Assembly: GCA_022592445.1 (NCBI GenBank)
Contig: JABYQR010000211.1
Span: forward strand, 16,873-80,872
Direction of reading: 5' to 3'
Length of the DNA: 64,000 nt
Source: Cytidiella melzeri
Lineage: Eukaryota; Basidiomycota; Agaricomycetes; Polyporales; Irpicaceae
Shown here: positions 36,592 through 48,081 of the stretch, piece after piece
Layout of the letters: every line of letters starts with the position of its first letter
Position numbering within the stretch: the stretch's first letter is position 1
Notes under the pieces: model-generated
What the model was told of the DNA's origin: nothing
The model's database searches: none
Seen by the model: the letters and a program-made list of their open reading frames with translations, nothing else
Position numbers and translations under genes: made by a program

Positions 36592-37055
36592 TGATATGAT
36601 CCTCCTGTCTGTCTTTGCTTTGACAATGTATCCAGTCCCTGCGGCCTCGGTCAACTCAATCGAGACGACGAATAATTCATAAGCCACCGTAACATGCCTG
36701 AGTAAAGACACACGCACCTTCTCATGCCATCCCAGAAGCACACTACCGCTAAAGTCGCCCCACCCAGGCATAGCCATGCCCTTGTACAAGTACTTCATGA
36801 GGGTGTCCTGCGCATCCTGCGGCAGCGAACTGATCACTGCTGGAATGTCCGACGCTATGATGTTGTTCAGTATTGTGGCGAGGGTTGTAAGATTGAGGTT
36901 CTAGGCTGGCATGGCCGCATGTCAGTTATTTTGTAACCTTAGACGAGTTACATTTTATGCACGACCGCACGCACCTTTTCCTCCTCGACGTTCAGCCTAT
37001 ATGGGGCATTGACCAGTACCATGTCAAGCGCACCAGCAATATCAGGCAGACCCAG
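36592..37055 (-). pseudogene. ARPC5 (Arp2/3 complex subunit 5) fragment
   Basis: On the minus strand ALDMVLVNAPY (about 37,020) leads through an intron (donor GTGCGT, acceptor TAG at about 36,906) to NLNLTTLATILNNIIASDIP, then DTLMKYLYKGMAMPGWGDFS and LLGWHEK. After another gap comes LTEAAGTGYIVKAKTDRR. This is the C-terminal two thirds of the p16-Arc subunit of the actin-nucleating Arp2/3 complex. The N-terminal part is not visible, and no stop follows the C-terminal exon where the family ends, so it is most likely a truncated duplicate. Confidence 0.75.
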
Positions 37056-37337
37056 ACAAATTGGATATGCTTATTACGTTCCAGGCAAGGTGTTAGGCAT
37101 ATAATGCAGAATGCACGAGCCCAGATTACGAGCACAGGATGATAGCACCCCTGCATGTATACACGGCGTTGAATCTTACCAGGCGGTCCATCTATGTGCT
37201 CAATAGGTTGGAACAACGTTCTACACAATAGGCAATGAGCGCTGAGCGCTGAGCACGTAGCACACGAGCCATGTGGATTGCAAGTTGGAACAAACGTAGC
37301 AAGTACTAGTATTTACAAAGTCCAGGGCCGCTTACAG

Positions 37338-38112
37338 TTAACGTGACGAGCCGAACAATCTGGAGAAGGCTGAGCCTATTTTACTGGTTAATGGGGTGGG
37401 ACCCGGAGGAGGCACAATCTGAGGAAGGTGTGCAGCTCGCTCCCTAGCCATCACTGCCTGCAAGATGGTGTCGCGTTGAACCGCCAGCCTGACAACGTCG
37501 GCCTTCAATGTGCCCAGAGCGTTCGAGCTCGGAAGGTCTAATTTTTTCAACATTGACTTTTGTAGTTTATCAACATACTCTATCATGGCCTCAACGTTTG
37601 GATTGGTGGTTGACTCCGTTTTGGATGAAGTTATTCTGCCTGGAGCTTTGGGAGGATCCGGAAGCTTACTTTCATTTTTAGGGTCGAGCCTTTCAAAATG
37701 TAGCATCAACGATTCCTTTATCCCAACCAGTGCTTGCCACAATGCCCAATTCCTCTGTAGATCTTCTGGGTCTGGTTCAGTACGTGCCTGGTGCTGCACT
37801 GGCAGCCTTTTCTCATTGGGACTGTGGCCAGCAGCAACTGACTGGTCATACCAGCTGAAAAACGTCAGGATCACCTTTCAGACAATCGGAACTGAGTGCT
37901 CACGGCAACTTTGTGTAGTCAGCTTCTGTGTCCCTTTTGGTGAGGGCAGGGGGGAGGACCATGTGTTTGTCTGTGCTCAGTCCCTCCAGGTTGGCAGGGC
38001 TGTTGAGATAGGCATAGCCTTGCCTGCCGTGTGGGATGGAAGATGCAGTCACGGTGTGTAACGTGCCCAAGACAATGATGGCAGACAATATCAAGGAGTT
38101 GGAGAGACACAT
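37338..38112 (-). CDS. Secreted protein of unknown function, 2 exons
   Basis: Exon 1 is 38,112-37,904 and exon 2 is 37,854-37,338, with a 49-bp GTGAGC...TTTTTCAG intron, giving 241 residues. The N terminus (MCLSNSLILSAIIVLGTLHT, cleaved near TAS-S) is a clear signal peptide. A KR pair near residue 62 could be a Kex2 site. The second half is helical and charged (NVEAMIEYVDKLQKSMLKKL) with a Pro-rich linker near the C terminus. I recognise no domain. A TATA box (TATATAAA at 38,573-38,580) and a tandem array of exon-like units lie upstream. Confidence 0.7.
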
Positions 38113-38189
38113 GATTTGGACAGGCAAGAATATGGGGCGATGGTGAAAGAGAAATGGGAACAATGGTGACAGTCTGTAACACAGTTGTA

Positions 38190-38580
38190 AACATGATTAG
38201 TAAAATGATCCAAGGTAGGTAAACTGTAGGACAACAATGTACTCACCAACTTGCACTATGCAAATGCCTGAAGGTACAGGGCTGGAGTATGGGGATGGTA
38301 CCAAGCAGCTGTAACAATGGTATGAGTATGGTGACCCAAGGTGAGCAATCCACAGAACAAGCATGTACTTACTGGCCTGAGCTCTGTAAAACCCTGGTGC
38401 TACAGGGGCTGAGGTATGGAGATGGTTGCAAGGAAGATAGTGAAACAGCTGTAACAATGATTTGAGTACAGTGACTCAGGGCGAGTGTCCTGTGGACAGC
38501 AATGTAATTACTGACCTGGACTGTGAGAAAACCTGGGGTAGCAATGAGGACTGGTGTACAGGTAGCAAGGGGTTTATATA
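38190..38580 (-). repeat. Tandem exon-intron-like units upstream of the secreted gene
   Basis: Three copies of a unit of about 120 bp. On the minus strand each has an exon-like part of 60-76 nt, a donor (GTCAGTAA, GTAAGTAC, GTGAGTAC), and an acceptor preceded by TGTTACAG. The last unit leads to the exon with the start codon at 38,112. The first lies just after a TATATAAA box. I infer a leader with duplicated small exons. Confidence 0.55.
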
Positions 38581-39561
38581 GTCAATTTGAGTCCTAGCTT
38601 CTGGCCCATCACAGATAAAACTTCAAGTTATTGATACCGTATCCAAAATGAATCAGGAGGTGGCAGAAAGTGGTTACCCTTTGATTTGCACAGCTGTTTC
38701 ACTATTTTCGAGCTGTGTGCCAGATTTGAAACAAGCATCAAGTTGATAATGGCACAAATGTAATGTTTTATACGTGCTAGGAGGCAACAAATGGAGTTGT
38801 TATAGAGTCAAATGCAACAAGAAGATGTGACAGACATGTCTGCTCTGGTCAATACCAATGCACAGCCATACCAATGTGCAAGCAGCTGTGCAGTGGTTTC
38901 TGTGCCAAGTTACTGCATTGCTGGGCTGAAGATGTTTGAGACTAGCTACCATCAAGCTTAGAGTCTGAAACATCTTGAATCCAGCAATGTGTCTTATTTG
39001 TGGTTATTGCAGCAACCACTGCACAGCTGCACAACACTGCTTTAAGGTTAGTGTAGCTACACATTGGCATTTTCAAACAAGCCATCTGGGACACGTACTT
39101 TTGATGGGGCACTAGCCACCAAGCTCAAAGCCTAAAAGTTTTTGGGACGCAGCAATGCATTTAATTTGTAGCTCAGCACAGCAATTACTGCACAGCTGCA
39201 CAGCACTGCCTCAAAATTAGACTCTTGAATTTGTGTTGTCAGACAAGACATTCTGAGACGTAAACTTTTGTTGGGACACTAGCCATCATCAAGCTTAAAG
39301 TCTAAATTTCACCTGAAATCAGGTGTGCAACATGTTTGTAGCTTGGCACAGCAGCCACTGCAGTTGCACAGTGATACATCCAGAAACCGTTGCACTTGCA
39401 TCAAGCTGCAATGTGGGCACATTCTTATAACAAATAGCACTTCTTGCTGCTTGCAGGCTTGCAGTTCTTTTTGTGTTACAGTTTACACTCAAATTTTGGT
39501 CTGTTTGTGGATTTGTGCCTCATGCCTGCTGCTTCATGAGTACGTTTTCCCGTGATAGTCA

Positions 39562-39600
<39 letters not shown>

Positions 39601-40827
39601 CTGTGGGACACTACAGCCTTTCTCCTGAACAGAACCACAGCAAAGCTGTACCTCCTGTCTTCCCAAGCTAATTGATCTCCTGGCCTACCACACATCTGTT
39701 TCCAACACACTGCCTCATTTCCATCCATGTGGTTACTTGATGCAAAGCCCCTGTTTCAGTGATCTAATCATTTGGGCAGTGTCCTCTTTGTTTTGAAGCC
39801 TTGTGCTTTTGCTCCCTGTTTCACCTTGCGCTGCCCTCTTGCATCTGTTTCCATGTAAAATTGAGTTTGATATGGACTTCTGTAGCTTAGTATTGATCCA
39901 TGCTGTGTCTGTACCTTGAGTGAAAAAAAAAATACAACACCTCCGTGTGTTTTTCCTTGAGTTTGCCCCGGCTACCTTGCCCCTGTCTCTCACTGCCTTG
40001 GCTAGCCTTGATCCAGTCAGCTGGGTACTCAATATGAACTACCCTGATGGATGCATGTTGATAGGCCCAAGAGCCTAGATCTATTATATTCTCAACTTGG
40101 CCTGCAATAGGTTAATCACAAATCAGGCAAAAGGTTTGTCCTCTCTTTGTAATTGAACCATTGCGATGCTCAGCCTGCCCACCATCTGCCATTTTTGGTT
40201 GAGAGCTTCAAGCCTGGAATTGGAGGGAGGTATGAGTTGCACATGTGCTATGTCCAATACAAGGTACCAGTATTTTCCAGGTACTCAACTTTTTATCTCT
40301 TCATCTGGAAATTTGGACACATAATAAGTGCTAGGAAGCATATTTGTAGACCTGTGAACAGTGTCAGCACCAGTACTGCCTATGAGTGTGTCTGTGGACC
40401 CGCTACTAGCACCAGCGTATGTGTTGAGCTGTATGGATAGGAGGCAAAGAAGATCTCTGAGTCTGTCACCCCATCCCTCCAGAAAATTGCTGGTGTTGCT
40501 AGAGGCAATTGAACTGTGGGACTCTGCATTGCCATGGGGTGGAGCAGCAGACACAGTCACCGTAGTGAATGTATCAGTAGCAATGGCTAAAACAATGAAA
40601 GCAGCTGAGAATCACATGGTGGTATAGAATCAAAAGGTTGCTTATGACATTGAGCACTATCAGTAATATTACTTATAGAAGTTACCAGAGAAGTTCATTT
40701 CCAAGGTTACTACAGTTTTGAATCACAACAGATGTTGTAGGTAACTCCAAGCACGTTTGTAATCTAACAGTATTTTCTAGGTGCCATTGATCTCAACAAG
40801 GTGATGTAAAAAGAATTACCATCTGTG
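38581..40827. other. Repeat-rich non-coding region
   Basis: No convincing gene. Three diverged tandem units of about 170 bp occur between 38,880 and 39,380, recognisable by 'actagccaccaagctcaaag'-like words at 38,941, 39,109 and 39,281 and by CACTGCACAGCTGCACA. A CT microsatellite follows at 39,564-39,594. Short minus-strand frames at 39,534-40,032 look like chance frames. Confidence 0.45.
39564..39594. repeat. CT dinucleotide microsatellite
   Basis: About 15 CT units. Confidence 0.9.
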
Positions 40828-41245
40828 AAGAATGAAGAAGAATTGTTCCAGTGTGCTTCAGCACATTGATGCCTTTTCAGATGTGACCTTTTTGTCCCCC
40901 AAAGTGTGGGAATTTGATGGCAGAATACAGACAGTAACAGTGTCAATAACAAAACAAGGAATGCAGCTGATGGTATCACACTGGCCTTGTTACCAGCTGT
41001 TTATAACTTTGTATCAGATCACTTTGCAATCAAAATGCAGTTTTTGATTTTTACAGACTGAATATGGGTACAAATCTGTACATAGAATACACCATTGGAT
41101 AGCCCTATCTTGTGGCAACATCTTGGTACAAACATCCTGTGAATTGAAGTGGAATTGAGCAAGTTATGGCCAGTCTACTGAAAAAAGTCCTCCAGACTCA
41201 GATTCAAACTCCACTCCTGCTGGCAAATGATGTCAAATTCTGGTC

Positions 41246-41908
41246 AGGTTTGTAACAGTAAGGTTACTACTCACCAGGTAAGTTGATAAACTTGGGGGAG
41301 ATAGTGTGAGATAGAGAGTAAGAGGTGTGGTGAGCAAAGTACTGGTGGGTACTGAGTAGTCCTAGTTCAACAGAGTGGATAAGACTGAGGGGATATGCCC
41401 TCAGGAGTGCCTCTATATATACAAGAAGGGGAGGACCCCAGGTACTACCCTAAGACCCCTAATACCTACATGAGTAAGCGAAGTAATCTACCTTACTAAG
41501 CATGCCCTATGCCCTAGTGGTGCCACTTCAATAATCAACCAATAGCAATTGTCCCCATGACCTGACCCCATGACCCAGTCCCAAGGCTAGACTTGTTCTA
41601 GCTTGTTCTAAGCCAAGGCTAGACTTTTCCAGAAGGTTCTAAGAACTATGACATCATCTAATGGAATGCTCTATACTATGACATCATAGTTCCAGCATGT
41701 TCCACAAGGTTCCAGAGAGTTCTATCATGTGATACACAGATAAGAAAAGGAGCGCATCAGAGACAGGAGGCGCATCAGCGCATCAATTGATAGGCACTGA
41801 GAATAAGCGCCGGAATAAGCGCCAGATAAGCGCTTAAATATATTTCCAATAATACCGTTGCCTGGTAAGGCAAGTCTTGTAGAAACATTGAAAATCTGTG
41901 ACAAGGTT
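41246..41908 (-). repeat. Solo LTR of gypsy family C, with AGGTT duplication
   Basis: The LTR occupies 41,251-41,903, reverse orientation relative to element C. AGGTT flanks both sides. The opposite arm of the foldback at about 49,995-50,010 is the corresponding site without the insertion. It retains the TATA box and the GATAAGACTG complement of the self-primer word. Confidence 0.92.
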
Positions 41909-42967
41909 GATGTGCAGCAATCTACAGACATTGCTTGCTCCCTGAACAAGGAATACAATGAGAAGACATGCCACACATAGTGTTGGCTCTGAGCAAGAAT
42001 TACCAGTACTTTTGAAGCTAACTACCACACCCAATCCCTACATTCTTGGACAATGTAAATTTGTGGCTGCATTAGTAGTGAGTACTGTATCTGATTGTTC
42101 CACAAAGTTTAACAACTGTTAGTTGCTTTCTAAGCAGGAGTTACAATCAGAACACAGCCTGTGGCAGTTCCAATGGGGGTGATGCAGCTCAGACATCAAC
42201 AGGACATGGTTGCATCAGCCACAACCACTGTGTCGGAATGTTTCACAACCATGAGTTGCTCTCTAAGGAGGAATTAACATTAGAACATAGCCTGTGGCAG
42301 TTCTAATGGGGCTGAAGCAGTTCAGATATCAACAAAATGTGGTTTCATCAGCATAAAGCACTGCCTTTCATTCTTCCATACAGTTTCACAACCACCAGTT
42401 GCTCTATAAGCAGGAGTTACAATTAGTACACAGCCTGTGGCAGCTCCAATGGGGGTGAGGCAGTGCAGACATCAACAGGACACATGTAACATGTTCTACC
42501 AATTGATCTAATGAGACACCCTACAGCCCTTCATTCTTGAAGCAAGTAATTTTCTATAATCAGCAGTGAACACTGCACAAGATTAATGACAAGATAGATG
42601 AAGCCCCTTGCTACCATTGGTGACTACCCTCATCAATGTAGGGCTCCTTTCCCTGCAATCAAACTACTCAATTGTTGTACAGTCACTTTATCCCGGATCA
42701 AGCTGCCTATCAAAGGTGTCACCAATAGCAAATGCCCGTAACACAGTCAATATTCATGACCAGATGGCTTGGCAAGATCCTTACCAGGAATACAGTTGTT
42801 GACTGAGGTTGTTTTTGGTAACAAAGTCACAGGTGCAATTGACTATTTCATGCTATGTGATTGATTCAATTTGCTATCAATCACATAATCACTTGTAACC
42901 CTGCTCCTGCAGTTTACCAGATTTTATCTAGATTATTCAGCATAGTTCAACACCATCAAGAAGAAGA

Positions 42968-43137
42968 TGTTAGAAGGCTATGCAAGTAGAGGAAAGCGTT
43001 GAGAGAGCAAGATTGAGAGGGATCACACAGTGAGAGTTGGGGATCAAAAGTGCGTATCGTTGCATTGATCAGAGTAAGTTATATATACGGTAACTACGGC
43101 GCTCGTACGTTGAGCGTCTAATTAATATAGTCGAACA
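42968..43137 (-). repeat. 3' LTR of the copia element
   Basis: 170 bp. On the minus strand it starts TGTTCGACTA and ends TTCTAACA. It differs from 48,082-48,251 at two sites. Confidence 0.95.
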
Positions 43138-43144
43138 CTCCCCT

Positions 43145-46100
43145 TCAAGCACGAATATGAAGTAGTTCATTGAAGTGCTTGAGTTTTTCGAGAGGTAGTG
43201 CTTTAGTAAGTGTATCAGCACGTTGATCGTTAGAAGATATGTGATGAATAGTTATATACTTCTTGAGTACACGATCACTGATGAAATTCTTACGAATCTC
43301 GAAGTGTTTAGTTCGTTGCGAATGTTGCTCGTCAGGTGAGCTAACAATGGCAATAGTTGATGCACTGTCAGTATACATTTTGACAGGATCCATAGTAAAG
43401 TTAAGTAGTTCGTCAATGAGTGCTTTTAGATATACAGCTTCAGTTGACGCATGCGCTAAGGCATATAATTCGGCTTCGGTGACCGATAGTGTTACGAGTG
43501 AACCGTGCTTACTTGACCAAGAGATAAGCGAGTCATTGTATGTGAAGGTGTAGCCCATTATTGGTTTATTGCCGTATGTAGTCATACCGTCAGAATCAGC
43601 GTATCCGACAAGTGAAGTATTAGTAGTAGTTGCTTGGTTTCCTAGGACAAGCCAGTAATCGCATGTTCCCTTCAAGTATAGGTAACACTGTTTAGCTGCA
43701 GCGAAGTGTTCCTTAGAAGGGTCAGCTAAGTATCGTGCAAGTTGACCAGTGCAGTATGCAACGTCTGGTCGAGTACAGTCAGCGACATATCTTAAACCAC
43801 CGACTAAAGACATGTATTGTTTAATAGCGTCAGCGTCCTGACGAGGTTCTTTCGAGTCACGGGGGGCTAAGTTGTGCTCGTGTATCATAGGTGTACGGCG
43901 TGTATGATCGTGGTCAAAGTTGTTTTGTTTAAGTATAGTTTGGATATAATCGCGTTGACGAAGCTTTATAACACCAGAGGTTTTGTCGTAATCGATCTCC
44001 ATGCCAAGCATCCAGTGGATAGTACCACCGTTTGTTACTTCGACATGTTGTCTAACTGCTATCTTGAATTGTTCAGCGACGACAGAAGTAATAGTACAGA
44101 GAGTGATATCGTCGACATGAACCGCGAGTATAAGTATTAGTTTGTCTCCCTTGTAAAGGTAGAAGACAGCGTTATCGTAGTCTGAACGCTTGAGTCCAAG
44201 TTGGAAAAGTATATCGCATAGTACCTTGTACCAGCGATGTCCGGCTTGTTTAAGGCCATAGATAGTTTTGCGTAGTTTAAGTACCCAGCCCTTAGGCAAG
44301 TTGGGCAGTAAATCGCCAGGCGGCGGACGAAGATAAAGATCTTCATCATCGTTAATTTTACCGTATAAGTAAGCAGACTTAACATCGTGTTGGTTAATCC
44401 CGAAGTGTAGTGAAGCCGCAAGTGTAAGTATGAGTCGCATAGAGCTCATGCGCGCGACTGGAGCGAACAAGTTGTTTGCATAGTAATCAATACCATCGCG
44501 CTGAGAGTATCCTTGCGCAACAAGTCTTGACTTGAGTTTAGTAACTTTGCCATGTTCGTACTTGGTCTTGTAGATGAAGCGAGAACCAATAATGTTGGCA
44601 TTTGGCGGCGGGATACAGTATTCCCAAGTGCCGAGTTGTTCTAGTGTATCAACCTCAAGTTTCATAGACTTCAACCAATCGTCTTTGAGAGGATGATTAA
44701 GTACATCTTTGAAAGTGACAGGGTCACCGACGTCCTCAGCATAGTAAGCGTTAAACTCAGTTAAGTAGAAAGCAATGTTAGTGTCTACTTCGTCGTAGTT
44801 TAGACCACGAGCTTTACGCAATAGTTGAGGAGTTCTGTTGGAACGCCTTGGACCAGTAGGGTCAGGCTCGTTGATTTCCATTGGTTCTATGTGAGGGTTG
44901 TCCTCAAGTTCAAGTTGTTTTTCAGTAGTAAGTTGTTCGACATTTGGTTCTTTCTCCCCTTCAATTTGTATCGTAGAGTCAACAAATTGCAAGTTACGTT
45001 CAACTCCGACACGTTGTCCAAAGTAAACATAGTGACCTTTAGAGTGTTCAGCGAAGCCTATCCAGACTCCCCTTTTACCCTTAGATGCTAGTTTATTCGT
45101 GCGATATTCGTTGTATACAATGCACGGCTGACCGAAGACTTGAAGTCCATCAAGGTTAGCATCTGTGCCATATCGCTTAAAGTAAGGAGTTTTGTAGTTA
45201 ATTATAGTACGAGGAGAACGATTGTACACATACATCGTGTATAATGCAGCGTACCACCATAGTCGATTTGGTAAAGATGCAGTGTGCAGGTTTACTCGAA
45301 TCAAGTTCATAATAGCTTGATGTACACGCTCAGCAACACCGTTTTGCTGAGGAGTATCGTGTACAGTAAGACATAGTATAGTTCCTTGAGTTTTTAAGTA
45401 AGCGGTCATAGCTTTACTGGTAAAGACACCGTCATTATCAGCTTGAAGTATCTTGACGCGAATACCATATTGCGTCAATAATTCAGTAGAGAAAATGACC
45501 CATTGAGTATAGGCATCATCTTTAGTAACTAGTGGTGCAAGTACCAACCATCTAGTAGCATTGTCGACGATAGTCAACCAGTATTTGTGTTTACCAGTAA
45601 TCGACGCTGTGGGTAGAGGCCCAAAGATGTCGATATGGAAGTGATCTCCGAAAGCTTCAGCTAACGATGAAGAACGAAGTTTGGGTACAGTATTGCGATG
45701 GATATTGTTAAGTAAACAGTCCTCGCACGGAGTTTCAGTATGGTCAGTTATATGATCAGTAATAATTGACGAAGTTTGAAGTAGTTTCTTGATCATGAAG
45801 TAACTGAGATGACCGAGTTTTTTATGTAGTTCAAGTAAGGTAATGCCAGTTCTATGCACGCTTGCTAAAGAAGTCACTCGAGTTGATGATAGCGTATATA
45901 AATCATTTGATTTTCTAACAACAGCCACACAAGTCGAGTTGGAGTCGTATATAGTACAAAGATTGTGATAGAAAGTAAAACGATAATCAGAGTCCAGTTT
46001 ACCAACACTGATTAAAGTAAAAGGTAAAGTTAAGTTGAAGTATACATTCTTTAGCAAAAGTTCGGTATGCTTACCGTCTTCCTGTTCCACTTCGAGTACC

Positions 46101-48013
46101 ATGTCGCCGGCTAGCTTCAGAGCGAGTTGTTCTGAGTTGGCAACAGTAAGTAATATAGTTGGTACAGAGTGAACGTTGAAAAATAAATCACAATACGGTG
46201 TACAATGTATAGTAGCACCGGTATCAAGAATATGAACGGACTCGTCCGTTGACGTAGTCGCGTATAGTGGTAGTAGAGTGGAAGAGGAAGTAGTTGAAGT
46301 ACTTACGTGCATAACCACGTCCAACTCAGAGAGAGCTGAGACCCATGCGCTCTGGTTGAGAAGAGCACCTTTGGCACCACCCGTCGCGTAGTCGACGGTG
46401 GCTTGCAAGTACTTGTTAAAAGATGTGTACTCGGTCTCTTTGTCCGACGCGTAAGGGTCGACGACCTTAGTGGTAGCGGCCAAAGGCACGCGAGTAGTAG
46501 TGGTTGACGGACCAGCGACGGCCGGAGTGGCAACGGCGGGAACGGCAACAGCGGCTTTGGCAGTCTTCTCCTTGGCTGCGGCGGCAATCGTCTTCCTAGT
46601 GAAGCCCTTCTTCTTCATTGCCTCTTTGGACTTCTCCGTCCAGGGCTGTGGGCAGGTGGGCGTCGTGTGGCCAGTCTCGTTGCAGTTGTAACACTTCATC
46701 TTTGAAGTGTCACGAACGGACTTCTCCTTGGAGTAAGGAGCGGCAGCGGTGCGAGCAGTGTGAGTGGATTTATCCGACTTGTCCTTGCCTTTGGACGAAG
46801 AAGGAAGATGCGTGGTGGGTCTGTCACGCGGAGCAAAAGTCGAGGATCCTTTGGACTTGGAGTGGTCCACCGGATGAGTGAGGCGCCAGTTGTTAAACTC
46901 GCGCTTGAGCTCGACCATGAGAGATATCGGCTGGTAGTCGTATTTCTCCCCTCGAGGAGTAGTAGCACGTACACCGGCCTCATAGTTGGCGCGGACAGAG
47001 GCGTAGTGAGGAGGCGTAATGCCAACAATGGCGGCGTAGTAGACCCAGGAGGGAAGAACCATACCCTTCGCAGCAAGACGAGAGACAATGTTTTGAGCAT
47101 CATCGAGTAGTTTGTCCATCTCGTAGACTGGACGGCGAAGGTGGAAGAGGGAGTAGACCTCGTTCGCATCTGAGACAGTCGTCTTCGGATCGAAACGCTC
47201 AGAGAGCTTCTCCATCAACTTGTGAGGGTAAACCTCGTTCAAGTAGTTAGCCATGACATTGTCGGCGATGTGCCCTGCCATGACATTGAAGCAGGCCCTT
47301 TGGACCTCTTGGGGAATGGTAAGACCACCCCGGAACGAGTAGAACTCGACAATGGTCGTCATTGCTGATTCAACGCGGAATTTCCACATCGGCCAACTGT
47401 CAGGGCCAGTAAGTTTGCCGACATCAGCGAAGGCCTTATGCACATCGCTGAGTGACATAGAGTAATCCTCATTTTGACGAGGAGGGACAGATAGAAGGGA
47501 CGACACAGCGCGTGCTGAGTCTGTAGGTCCAGATGGAGAGGGAGATGGTGGACGACGAGATTTGGGCAGTTTGCCCTTGCCTTTGGACCGACTCTCCTCA
47601 TCGTCCATGCTAGAATCCTCATCATCCACCGACGCCTTGGCAGTGTGCCTTCGACGTTCGTAGTCACCACGCAGTACCACAAAAGGGGATCGATGGCGAT
47701 CAGCAGGAGGTGCTGATACTCGCCGGGAGATCGATTCTGGGTTGTTGTGAGGCTCGGTGTTGCCATGAATTACACCAGATGGTCCAGGAGTTGGTGCAGC
47801 AGAGTCAACAGGAGAGTTGGGACGGGAAGCACTGGGTGCCATCGAAGCAGTTGGTTGGGTAGTAGGAGGAGGAGTAGGAGTTGGAGTGAATTGAGGAGTT
47901 CTCCTGTGAGTACGAGTAGGCTTGGAGGTAGTAGTACCTCGGTAGAAGTCAGTTTGGTGTCGCTCTCGGTTAGAACGACAAAGTTGGGCTTGATCAGAGT
48001 GATCAGAGCTCAT
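43145..48013 (-). CDS. Copia Gag-Pol polyprotein, 1622 residues, intact
   Basis: One uninterrupted frame. After a disordered Pro/Ser-rich N terminus come a UBN2-type gag domain (about 190-395), a zinc knuckle CYNCNETGHTTPTC (about 441-454), a protease with LDTGATIHC (about 600), a GAG pre-integrase region with HKKLGHLS, the integrase core (HIDIFGPLP, LQADNDGVF, QNGVAERVH, giving D-D-E), RT with SRLVAQGYSQRDG, DVKSAYLYG, IYGLKQAGHRWY and VHVDDI, and RNase H with YADSDG, WSSKHGSLVTLSVTEAELYA and DTLTKALP. All catalytic positions I can check are conserved. Only 7 bp separate the stop from the 3' LTR. Confidence 0.96.
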   Translation of the reverse strand: MSSDHSDQAQLCRSNRERHQTDFYRGTTTSKPTRTHRRTPQFTPTPTPPPTTQPTASMAPSASRPNSPVDSAAPTPGPSGVIHGNTEPHNNPESISRRVSAPPADRHRSPFVVLRGDYERRRHTAKASVDDEDSSMDDEESRSKGKGKLPKSRRPPSPSPSGPTDSARAVSSLLSVPPRQNEDYSMSLSDVHKAFADVGKLTGPDSWPMWKFRVESAMTTIVEFYSFRGGLTIPQEVQRACFNVMAGHIADNVMANYLNEVYPHKLMEKLSERFDPKTTVSDANEVYSLFHLRRPVYEMDKLLDDAQNIVSRLAAKGMVLPSWVYYAAIVGITPPHYASVRANYEAGVRATTPRGEKYDYQPISLMVELKREFNNWRLTHPVDHSKSKGSSTFAPRDRPTTHLPSSSKGKDKSDKSTHTARTAAAPYSKEKSVRDTSKMKCYNCNETGHTTPTCPQPWTEKSKEAMKKKGFTRKTIAAAAKEKTAKAAVAVPAVATPAVAGPSTTTTRVPLAATTKVVDPYASDKETEYTSFNKYLQATVDYATGGAKGALLNQSAWVSALSELDVVMHVSTSTTSSSTLLPLYATTSTDESVHILDTGATIHCTPYCDLFFNVHSVPTILLTVANSEQLALKLAGDMVLEVEQEDGKHTELLLKNVYFNLTLPFTLISVGKLDSDYRFTFYHNLCTIYDSNSTCVAVVRKSNDLYTLSSTRVTSLASVHRTGITLLELHKKLGHLSYFMIKKLLQTSSIITDHITDHTETPCEDCLLNNIHRNTVPKLRSSSLAEAFGDHFHIDIFGPLPTASITGKHKYWLTIVDNATRWLVLAPLVTKDDAYTQWVIFSTELLTQYGIRVKILQADNDGVFTSKAMTAYLKTQGTILCLTVHDTPQQNGVAERVHQAIMNLIRVNLHTASLPNRLWWYAALYTMYVYNRSPRTIINYKTPYFKRYGTDANLDGLQVFGQPCIVYNEYRTNKLASKGKRGVWIGFAEHSKGHYVYFGQRVGVERNLQFVDSTIQIEGEKEPNVEQLTTEKQLELEDNPHIEPMEINEPDPTGPRRSNRTPQLLRKARGLNYDEVDTNIAFYLTEFNAYYAEDVGDPVTFKDVLNHPLKDDWLKSMKLEVDTLEQLGTWEYCIPPPNANIIGSRFIYKTKYEHGKVTKLKSRLVAQGYSQRDGIDYYANNLFAPVARMSSMRLILTLAASLHFGINQHDVKSAYLYGKINDDEDLYLRPPPGDLLPNLPKGWVLKLRKTIYGLKQAGHRWYKVLCDILFQLGLKRSDYDNAVFYLYKGDKLILILAVHVDDITLCTITSVVAEQFKIAVRQHVEVTNGGTIHWMLGMEIDYDKTSGVIKLRQRDYIQTILKQNNFDHDHTRRTPMIHEHNLAPRDSKEPRQDADAIKQYMSLVGGLRYVADCTRPDVAYCTGQLARYLADPSKEHFAAAKQCYLYLKGTCDYWLVLGNQATTTNTSLVGYADSDGMTTYGNKPIMGYTFTYNDSLISWSSKHGSLVTLSVTEAELYALAHASTEAVYLKALIDELLNFTMDPVKMYTDSASTIAIVSSPDEQHSQRTKHFEIRKNFISDRVLKKYITIHHISSNDQRADTLTKALPLEKLKHFNELLHIRA

Positions 48014-48067
48014 ACAGTTGTTGAGAGTAAGAGCAGAAGGTAATATGAGTGAGATAGAGTACTCAGT

Positions 48068-48081
48068 CGGGGCTCATAACC
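48068..48081 (-). other. Primer-binding site of copia, initiator tRNA-Met type
   Basis: On the minus strand GGTTATGAGCCCCG directly follows the 5' LTR. GGTTATGAGCCC is the reverse complement of the anticodon stem-loop of fungal initiator tRNA-Met (GGGCUCAUAACC). This is the half-tRNA arrangement known from Drosophila copia. Confidence 0.75.

Noticed and set aside
39534..40032. Minus-strand genes near the first CT microsatellite
   Set aside because: Frames are short, low in complexity and unsupported by splice sites or homology.
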